In this document: piece by piece, positions 1-5,679 of the stretch
Position numbering within the stretch: the first letter of the stretch is position 1
Layout: every line of letters starts with the position of its first letter
Assembly: GCA_964396115.1 (NCBI GenBank)
Contig: CAYNDL010000051.1
Coordinates: 1 to 5,972, forward strand
DNA from: CAYNDL01 sp964396115
GTDB taxonomy: Bacteria > Patescibacteriota > Andersenbacteria > UBA10190 > CAIZMI01
DNA: 5,972 nucleotides
Reading direction: 5' to 3'
Translations under genes and position numbers: made by a program
Notes under the pieces: model-generated
Database searches by the model: none
What the model was told of the DNA's origin: nothing
What the model saw: the letters and a program-made list of their open reading frames with translations, nothing else

Positions 1-1317
1 CAATCACAAAGCGACATCTTTCCACCAAGCTACGGAATAATAGACAAAGTTTTTGCAAAAGATGGCCAGGATGTAAAGGCCGGTGATGCCCTTTTTCACT
101 TTAAGTCATTAGCCTCGGCATCAGATGTCGCAAAAGCGAAGGCTTCTCTTCTTTCTAGCCTGGAAAGCCTCAATAAGGCTCGGGCTTCTGCATCAACACT
201 CCAAGCTTCGTTTCTGAGCAGCCAGCAACAACTGCAGGATGCCGAGCGTAACGTCTACATTGCACAAAATTCTGCAAATAGTTCAAAACTTGCCCTTGAT
301 AAGTCTCGTATTGAAGCACAGAAAAGTCTTACAGACGCAAGAAAAGGAGTGATCGATTCGGCAAATACCCAAGCAAAAGCATCAACTGACTTAGATATTA
401 GTTCAAGTCAAGTAGGAGAAGAGAGTGCGGCACTGGCGCTTGATTCAGCAAAAATTTCAAGCAAGCAGTCGGTCGTAAATGCACAAGTAGCCTATGACCA
501 GGCAACGAGGGACGCAGACGCCGCAATCTTGAAACGAGATAGCGCTAAATACTCACTGGAAGCAGCCAGACAAAACCTCAACAATCAAAACACGACTATT
601 GCTGCTGCTGAAGCAAGTTATGCATCCAGCAAATTATCTTACCAGGACCTAACAGACCAAACTATTACTGCCCCAGTTTCTGGAAAACTCGCAAATTTTA
701 GCCTTCAAGCCGGAACAGTTGTGGGTAAATCAAACGATGCATCAACTTCGAACTCAACTACATCAGATTCAACCTCGAACACTTCCTTGTTTTCGATAAT
801 CAGCGCAGGAAATTTCGTAACCAGCATATCTATTAACGAGGTCGACATTCCAAAAATTAAAGCGGGACAATCAGCCACTCTGAGTTTTACGGCCATACCA
901 AACAAAACATTTATCGGTCATGTTTTATCCGCAGACACTATTGGCACTACGAGCCAGGGAGTAACAACTTATAACGTAATAATCGCCCTCGATGATACTA
1001 ACGACGAGATAAGGCCTGGTATGTCGGTCAGTGCCTCAATTATCACCGACAGAAAAGACAACGTATTAACAGTACCAAATTCAGCCATAAGAACATCTGC
1101 AGGACAATCAACAGTTTCCGTACTGCGTAATGGGTTACCAACTACCACAAATGTAACAATCGGCATGAGTAATGATGTGGAGACAGAAATAATTTCTGGT
1201 GTTAATGAAGGCGAAGAAGTTGTGGTACAAAACGCGAGTTCCACCATATCAGGAGGACGTTCAGGAAATCTGTTCGGTGGACGCGGATTCAGTATTATGG
1301 GTGCTCCCCGCCAATAA
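1..1317 (+). CDS. MacA/YknX/HlyD-like adaptor subunit of an ABC exporter (5' partial)
   Basis: The frame is open from base 1, so the start codon and any signal peptide or N-terminal membrane anchor lie upstream; 438 codons are visible. Codons 11-36 (YGIIDKVFAKDGQDVKAGD) are the first half of a biotinyl-lipoyl-like barrel-sandwich domain. Codons about 39-218 are Ala/Ser/Gln-rich, contain no proline, and look like a long antiparallel coiled-coil hairpin with its turn near codons 128-141. The second lipoyl half starts at ITAPVSGKL (codons 222-230), followed by a Ser/Thr/Asn-rich insert (about 243-262). Beta-barrel and membrane-proximal segments follow (KAGQSATLSF, IRPGMSVSASI, LTVPNSAI, GVNEGEEVVV). 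The tail is Gly/Arg-rich. In this family the adaptor binds the permease on the outer face of the membrane. A GTG at 349 could be mistaken for the start, but the lipoyl motif upstream of it rules this out. The ATPase gene starts 2 nt after the stop. Confidence 0.9.
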   Translation, partial: QSQSDIFPPSYGIIDKVFAKDGQDVKAGDALFHFKSLASASDVAKAKASLLSSLESLNKARASASTLQASFLSSQQQLQDAERNVYIAQNSANSSKLALDKSRIEAQKSLTDARKGVIDSANTQAKASTDLDISSSQVGEESAALALDSAKISSKQSVVNAQVAYDQATRDADAAILKRDSAKYSLEAARQNLNNQNTTIAAAEASYASSKLSYQDLTDQTITAPVSGKLANFSLQAGTVVGKSNDASTSNSTTSDSTSNTSLFSIISAGNFVTSISINEVDIPKIKAGQSATLSFTAIPNKTFIGHVLSADTIGTTSQGVTTYNVIIALDDTNDEIRPGMSVSASIITDRKDNVLTVPNSAIRTSAGQSTVSVLRNGLPTTTNVTIGMSNDVETEIISGVNEGEEVVVQNASSTISGGRSGNLFGGRGFSIMGAPRQ

Positions 1318-1319
1318 TC

Positions 1320-2012
1320 GTGATTGAATTAAAAGAAATTAAAAAACAATACGCTCAAGGGGAAACAACTTCTTTGGCTTTACGCGGCATTAATTTAAAG
1401 ATTGATGAGGGTGAATTCGTTGCAATAATGGGACCCTCGGGATCAGGTAAATCGACGCTCATGCATATCATGGGAGCACTCGATATCCCATCCTCAGGAA
1501 CATATTTCCTCGATGGAGAAGAAGTTCATTCATTAAACGAAGACGAGCTGTCAGAAATTAGAAACAGGAAGATTGGATTTGTTTTCCAGGCCTTTAATTT
1601 ACTCCCGCGGATGAGCATCATAAAGAATGTGGCTCTTCCGCTGGCATATGCAGGTGACCCGTTGCGTTTTAAAAAAGCTGAGACCGTTTTGGCAGCTGTT
1701 GGTCTAGAGGAAAAGTTAAACAGCAAATCAAATGAGCTTTCGGGCGGACAGATGCAAAGAGTGGCCATCGCACGCGCACTTATTACGAATCCACGAATAA
1801 TTTTGGCGGATGAGCCAACGGGAAATTTGGATACGAAAACAAGCGAAGAAATAATGGCATTGTTTGTAAACATGAATAAACAAGGGAGAACAATAATCAT
1901 GGTTACACATGAACAAGATATTGCGGATCATGCTAATCGGATTGTAACCCTAAGGGATGGTTTAATAAGCGAAGACACTAGACACAAGCAACTCCATGTT
2001 CACAAACATTAA
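1320..2012 (+). CDS. ABC exporter ATP-binding protein, MacB/LolD/YknY type
   Basis: This 230-residue cytoplasmic nucleotide-binding protein has all the ABC hallmarks: Walker A GPSGSGKST (38-46), Q-loop Gln90 in VFQAFNLLP, signature LSGGQ (140-144) leading into QRVAIARAL, Walker B IILADEP (160-166) with catalytic Glu165, a D-loop after GNLD, and H-loop His197 in MVTHEQD. The sequence around the Q-loop and signature is typical of the MacB/LolD/FtsE group that drives mechanotransmission permeases. The start is GTG at 1320, chosen because MIELKEIKKQY is the usual family N-terminus. No clear Shine-Dalgarno precedes it, and the 2-nt gap to the adaptor stop suggests translational coupling. The protein ends in a short histidine- and lysine-rich tail (RHKQLHVHKH). 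Unlike E. coli MacB, the ATPase is not fused to the permease; the order matches Bacillus YknXYZ. Confidence 0.95.
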   Translation: MIELKEIKKQYAQGETTSLALRGINLKIDEGEFVAIMGPSGSGKSTLMHIMGALDIPSSGTYFLDGEEVHSLNEDELSEIRNRKIGFVFQAFNLLPRMSIIKNVALPLAYAGDPLRFKKAETVLAAVGLEEKLNSKSNELSGGQMQRVAIARALITNPRIILADEPTGNLDTKTSEEIMALFVNMNKQGRTIIMVTHEQDIADHANRIVTLRDGLISEDTRHKQLHVHKH

Positions 2013-2023
2013 TTGCAATAGAT

Positions 2024-3244
2024 ATGGACATTAGAGAAACAGCTACTACCGCTCTTGAAGCGTTGCTAAGCAATAAACTTAGAACGGGACTAGCCATACT
2101 CGGGATCGTCATTGGGATTGGGGCGGTAGTTGCATTAATTACTCTTGGAAAAGGGGCACAACAATCGGTAACCAACAGCATAACAGCCCTTGGTTCAAAC
2201 CTACTCACCGTTACACCAGGTGCCACAAATGAACGAGGCATCCAAGGTGCGAGCGGTTCACGTTCGACACTAACGCTGGATGATGCAAAATACCTCATCA
2301 ATAATCCGAACTTATCTTCTGTAGCTAACGTTAGTGCGGAAACATCCAGGAATTTCCAAGTAACATACGGGCGCAACAATACGAATGTCAGGGTGACCGG
2401 AGTCATGGCGTCATATAAAGATATCCGAAACACCTCTGTTTCCCAGGGTTCTTTTATTTCTGATCAGCACGTCGATTCGGCGGCAAAAGTCGCCATACTA
2501 GGGCCCAATGTAGTAAGTAATTTATTTGAAGGTGATGATCCGGTCGGCAAAAATATCCGTATTAACGAAAATGAATTTCGCGTTATCGGCGTAACAACAT
2601 CAAAAGGTGGCGGCGGGTTTATGAATGAAGACGATCAAATTTTTGTTCCAGTAACTACAGCCCAACAAATACTCGTTGGCACAAAGTACGTACAGACGAT
2701 CTCAGTCGCGGCGAAAGACGAAAATTCTATGGATTCAGCAGCAAATGAGGTTGGGTACGTCCTTCTCCGCCGACATCGGATAGATTCTCCGGAAAAGGCT
2801 GATTTTTCCATTCGGTCACAATCAGACATTTTAGGAGCAGCCACACAAGCAACTAGTACCCTCACGAGCCTCCTTTCCGGTATTGCAGCCATCTCACTTC
2901 TTGTGGGGGGAATTGGAATTATGAATGTTATGCTGGTTACAATCACCGAAAGAACTAGGGAAATTGGCATAAGAAAAGCCATTGGGGCGAAACGAAAAGA
3001 CATACTTCTTCAGTTCCTAATCGAATCAATCGTCCTAACTGTTGCGGGCGGGATTATTGGAATTATCTTAGGATTCGTTCTTTCTTACGTAGGCGGCAAC
3101 TTCCTCAACATTCCAGTGGTTATATCAGCATCAGCCCCACTTCTGGCTTCGAGTGTCTCATGTGCAATTGGTATTATTTTTGGTTTTTATCCGGCTCGCA
3201 GAGCCGCTCTTATGCAACCAATTGTGGCCCTACGTTATGAATAA
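2024..3244 (+). CDS. ABC exporter permease, MacB/FtsX family
   Basis: This 406-residue inner-membrane permease has the MacB layout. An N-terminal amphipathic stretch (METATTALEALLSNKLR-like, residues 1-20) leads into TM1 (about 22-42, LAILGIVIGIGAVVALITL). A large extracytoplasmic domain follows (about 43-278, MacB periplasmic core type, with the TPGA, VTGV and DDPVGKNIRI segments). Three C-terminal helices complete the FtsX domain (about 280-305, 332-358, 370-390). Diagnostic motifs are GGIGIMNVMLVTITERTREIGIRKAIGAKR (the coupling-helix region contacting the ATPase, residues 295-324, split here by description only) and the closing GFYPARRAA...P..ALRYE. It would pair with the ATPase 11 nt upstream and the adaptor before it. 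The start ATG at 2024 matches the expected family N-terminus but has no Shine-Dalgarno. The substrate (peptide, lipid or drug) is not determinable from sequence. Confidence 0.94.
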   Translation: MDIRETATTALEALLSNKLRTGLAILGIVIGIGAVVALITLGKGAQQSVTNSITALGSNLLTVTPGATNERGIQGASGSRSTLTLDDAKYLINNPNLSSVANVSAETSRNFQVTYGRNNTNVRVTGVMASYKDIRNTSVSQGSFISDQHVDSAAKVAILGPNVVSNLFEGDDPVGKNIRINENEFRVIGVTTSKGGGGFMNEDDQIFVPVTTAQQILVGTKYVQTISVAAKDENSMDSAANEVGYVLLRRHRIDSPEKADFSIRSQSDILGAATQATSTLTSLLSGIAAISLLVGGIGIMNVMLVTITERTREIGIRKAIGAKRKDILLQFLIESIVLTVAGGIIGIILGFVLSYVGGNFLNIPVVISASAPLLASSVSCAIGIIFGFYPARRAALMQPIVALRYE

Positions 3245-3266
3245 TAATTATTAATCATTTAAAATC

Positions 3267-3680
3267 ATGAACAAAAAATTAATTGCAATAGGCGGAACCT
3301 GTCTAATAATTGGTGTCATTATTGGATATTTTTCGGCACGAGCAATATCGCCACGCAGAAATTTCACGGGCATGAACGGAGGATCTCAAAGAAACATTTC
3401 ACTGAATAGACAAGCAGCAAACGGGGAAAGGTTTGCTACTGGAACCATAGACAATATATACAACGACCAAATGGTAATAAAAACACTTGATGGATCTTCA
3501 CAGATCATCATGGTTACAAACTCGACGACTTTTAAAAGATTAAGCGATGCAGCAAAAGAAGACTTTACAAACGGAACGCGAATTATGGTTAACGGCAAAA
3601 CCAATCCTGACGGCAGCATCACAGCAACAGCGATACAAACTGCACCAGAAAATCAATTTCGAGGTCAACGGCCGAATTAA
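3267..3680 (+). CDS. Small membrane-anchored DUF5666-like protein
   Basis: This 137-residue protein has an N-terminal hydrophobic helix (about 5-25, LIAIGGTCLIIGVIIGYFSA) with preceding lysines, consistent with a signal anchor or uncleaved signal peptide and an exported C-terminus. A low-complexity Asn/Arg/Gly linker follows (about 29-54). The domain at about 56-125 has the small beta-barrel pattern of DUF5666: ATGTIDNI, then VIKTLDGSS, IMVTNSTTF, a NGTRIMVNG segment and NPDGSITATAIQ. The function of that family is unknown. Its place 22 nt after the permease, on the same strand, makes it a likely accessory of the exporter, perhaps an extracytoplasmic partner of the adaptor; this is inference. 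The 22-nt leader is very AT-rich and has no Shine-Dalgarno. The TAA stop (3678-3680) overlaps the stop of the convergent gene. Confidence 0.85.
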   Translation: MNKKLIAIGGTCLIIGVIIGYFSARAISPRRNFTGMNGGSQRNISLNRQAANGERFATGTIDNIYNDQMVIKTLDGSSQIIMVTNSTTFKRLSDAAKEDFTNGTRIMVNGKTNPDGSITATAIQTAPENQFRGQRPN

Positions 3681-5197
3681 CGACCACTAAAACCTGGGAA
3701 ATAATCAGTGCGTATTTGATTTCTTGGTAAACCTAGATTGCGCAGCATGCCCTCGAACGACTGGACCATCAGTTGCGGCCCTGAAATATAGAAAAGACGC
3801 GTAGCATAATCCGCAATTTCACTTTTAATCACATCTCCAGTTATCAGTCCTCTTCCTCCTGGCCATGAATCTGGGACCTCTTCACTCAAGAAATATCTGG
3901 TTTTTACGCCGTACTTCTCCGCCTCAGCAAAAATATCCTTAAATACTATGTCCGCCTCCCTTTTATTCGAGTACAGCAAGATAATATCAGTATTGGTTTT
4001 GGTATCGATAATGTTTTTGATAATACTTCTAAATGGTGTTACCCCAATGCCTCCAGCAATAAATGCCATGGGCTTACGGTAATTAGGCACCACAAACTCT
4101 CCAGACAACTTAGAAGCGATAATGTTATAAGCATCGTCTTCTAATAGTGCTTTCTTAAAACTACTAGCTGGTTCGTAAACTTTAATCCCGAGAATCAAAG
4201 TTTCTTCCGTTGGCGATGATGCAATTGTGAAATATCTGCGGTTACCCTTCGCATCCACCTTCGAATGAGGAAGTGTCCACTCCATATATTGACCAGACTT
4301 ATAAGAAAAGTTTTTGTCTTTCTCAAACACCAGTTCATAAGTGTCACGAGCAATTTTATTTTTTCTCAATAACTTAGGGGTAAGCCGGTAGTGTGGGCTC
4401 ACAGCAAATGCAAATATGTTTCCGATGCACAAGGCAACTTCCGGCGTAATAATAAAACTGGTTAACCCAAACTGAGGCAAAACAGCAACTATCGCAACGA
4501 TCATCGAATAAATGTTTTGTTTCTTCTTCGTATTGGGGGATGTAAAAGGCTCGGTCAGCATCACGAACGCGAAAAACCAGAGTTCTGAACGCAATGCAAG
4601 ATTCTGTATTGTAGGCATGGTCTCAGACAACCCGCTGCGGACAGTTGCTGCTAACACAGCTAATACAACATAAACAGCAAGGTATACGAAAACAAACTCC
4701 CGTCTTTTTATTCTGCGAACTAATAATAACCCGCAAATTATAACAACAGGAGCCATCACAGGTGACGCCACCCACCACACAGCCGTATAAGTTGGGAAAA
4801 TTACTCCTGTCAGAAGAATAGCGATGGCTGCGGGGTTAAAAATATGTTGCTTTTTAAAGACGAGAACATATTTACTTGCCATCGCGATAACGCAGACCAG
4901 CGCCAGAAAAACCAAATTAACCCCAAAGAAGATCGGGAATATCAAGGTTAGTATAAGAGATGTTATTGAAGCAGACTCAGTATTTATCGTTGCGTTGAAT
5001 ATTCTCGCAAAAAAGAAATTGGACAGGTTCGAAGCAATAAAAGCCACTAAGGAAGCAGCAAAAATTTCCCAGGGAGAAAAAGGGACAAGACCCCAAAAAG
5101 AAGAAACAAATGCCCAAAAGGTAACAAGCAATAAGAAATACAATGTCACTTTGTACATTGTTATTTTGTCGAGTATCTCGTCGATTTTCTTTAACAT
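3677..5197 (-). CDS. RnfD/NqrB-like membrane domain fused to an FAD/NAD(P)H reductase
   Basis: This 506-residue protein has two parts. Residues about 18-268 are hydrophobic with roughly nine to ten membrane segments. They carry NQR2/RnfD-family signatures: HIFNPAAIAILLTG (118-131) and FAFVMLTEPFTSPNT (209-223), the counterpart of the RnfD xTDPVTxP motif. Residues about 269-506 are a ferredoxin-NADP+ reductase-like module. It has an FAD-binding RYFTIASSP (321-329, a variant of RxYS/T), a nucleotide-binding AGGIGVTPF (381-389), SGPQLMV (472-478, where many relatives have CGP), and an IRTDYFPGF C-terminus. The inferred role is moving electrons from NAD(P)H via FAD to a membrane acceptor. The membrane part has only His118 and His269, which argues against a b-heme ferric reductase. 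The usual SGAT flavin-attachment motif is not evident; SGLSET (188-193) lies where it would be expected. The start ATG follows AGGGG closely, 17 nt after mscL. Confidence 0.88.
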   Translation of the reverse strand: MLKKIDEILDKITMYKVTLYFLLLVTFWAFVSSFWGLVPFSPWEIFAASLVAFIASNLSNFFFARIFNATINTESASITSLILTLIFPIFFGVNLVFLALVCVIAMASKYVLVFKKQHIFNPAAIAILLTGVIFPTYTAVWWVASPVMAPVVIICGLLLVRRIKRREFVFVYLAVYVVLAVLAATVRSGLSETMPTIQNLALRSELWFFAFVMLTEPFTSPNTKKKQNIYSMIVAIVAVLPQFGLTSFIITPEVALCIGNIFAFAVSPHYRLTPKLLRKNKIARDTYELVFEKDKNFSYKSGQYMEWTLPHSKVDAKGNRRYFTIASSPTEETLILGIKVYEPASSFKKALLEDDAYNIIASKLSGEFVVPNYRKPMAFIAGGIGVTPFRSIIKNIIDTKTNTDIILLYSNKREADIVFKDIFAEAEKYGVKTRYFLSEEVPDSWPGGRGLITGDVIKSEIADYATRLFYISGPQLMVQSFEGMLRNLGLPRNQIRTDYFPGFSGR

Positions 5198-5199
5198 TT

Positions 5200-5204
5200 C
5201 CCCT
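5200..5204 (-). promoter_or_regulatory. Shine-Dalgarno-like AGGGG for the RnfD-like fusion
   Basis: Read on the minus strand, TAGGGGAAATG places AGGGG only 2 nt before the ATG at 5197, or 4 nt if only AGG pairs with the 16S tail. It is the most convincing ribosome-binding sequence I can see in the window, although its spacing is short. It sits inside the 17-nt gap after the mscL stop. Confidence 0.5.
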
Positions 5205-5214
5205 ACATATAAAA

Positions 5215-5625
5215 TTAGTTTTTGTTTGTTCCTTTAAGCCAACTAGTGCAATTAGGACAGCGCTCTGCCTTCGTCGGGACAACGCTCAGGCAGTATCTGC
5301 ATGAAACCTCTGATTTATCCTTGGGTTTATTAACGGTCGAAAGGATCTTTTTCATCGGCCAGACGATGAAGAAATAGACCACCGCAGCCACTATTAAAAA
5401 TGACACAAGGTTATTGAGGAAGTCCCCCAACATAAATTTACTGCCCCGAACGGTGAAACTTAGTTCAGAGAAATTGGGTGTTCCTCCGAGTAGCGAAATG
5501 AACGGCGTAAATATGTCTTTCACAAGCGAATTAACAACATTGTTGAAAGACGCACCAATAACGACACCGATCGCCAAGTCGATTACATTTCCTCTTAAAA
5601 TGAATTTTTTGAAGTCTTGAAACAT
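5215..5625 (-). CDS. mscL: Large-conductance mechanosensitive channel MscL with a C-terminal zinc ribbon
   Basis: This 136-residue membrane channel opens under membrane tension to release solutes during hypo-osmotic shock; the family forms homopentamers. The N-terminus is canonical: FKKFILRGNVIDLAIGVVIG (residues 5-24) is the N-terminal helix and start of pore-lining TM1, continuing through ASFNNVVNSLVKDIFTP. An extracellular loop spans about 45-65. TM2 is about 67-90 (FLNNLVSFLIVAAVVYFFIVWP), followed by a basic patch. Instead of the usual helical bundle, the C-terminus ends in CxxC-X10-CxxC (Cys109, Cys112, Cys123, Cys126; CRYC...CPNC), a probable cytoplasmic zinc ribbon. The ATG at 5625 is fixed by the conserved N-terminus. 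It has no Shine-Dalgarno; a TATAAT sits just upstream. It is probably co-transcribed with the RnfD-like fusion 17 nt downstream. Confidence 0.95.
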   Translation of the reverse strand: MFQDFKKFILRGNVIDLAIGVVIGASFNNVVNSLVKDIFTPFISLLGGTPNFSELSFTVRGSKFMLGDFLNNLVSFLIVAAVVYFFIVWPMKKILSTVNKPKDKSEVSCRYCLSVVPTKAERCPNCTSWLKGTNKN

Positions 5626-5631
5626 AATTTA

Positions 5632-5637
5632 ATTATA
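5632..5637 (-). promoter_or_regulatory. Candidate -10 element (TATAAT) for mscL
   Basis: A perfect TATAAT lies on the minus strand with 6 nt between it and the mscL ATG. A start site 7 nt beyond the -10 would fall on the ATG, giving a leaderless or nearly leaderless mRNA. That fits the absence of a Shine-Dalgarno. No good -35 is present at 16-18 nt; the nearest is TTCACA (5658-5663) at a too-long 20-nt spacing. The surrounding DNA is AT-rich, so a chance match is possible. Confidence 0.4.
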
Positions 5638-5679
5638 CATGATTACAGATTGCCCGTTGTGAAATAGGATCTTGTACAG

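Noticed and set aside
349..1317. GTG at 349 as the true start of the adaptor gene, with a Shine-Dalgarno-like AAAAGGA just before it
   Set aside because: The same frame is open back to base 1 and encodes a recognisable lipoyl half-domain and the first coiled-coil arm, so the gene starts outside the window.
1978..2433. Minus-strand open frame of 151 codons opposite the permease start
   Set aside because: It overlaps two well-supported genes and has no family signature; it is a shadow of the coding strand.
2008..3291. A 14-nt exact direct repeat, ATTAATTGCAATAG, at 2008-2021 (before the permease start) and 3278-3291 (inside the DUF5666 gene)
   Set aside because: The copies have different positions relative to the start codons and one is coding; in AT-rich DNA this is most simply coincidence.
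3663..3685. Bidirectional terminator at the convergent junction (GGTC...GACC)
   Set aside because: The stem is only 4 bp with a long loop and no T-run, too weak to call.
4824..5237. Plus-strand open frame of 137 codons opposite the RnfD-like gene
   Set aside because: It is antisense to a domain-supported gene, shows no recognisable motif and extends across the mscL/RnfD-like junction.
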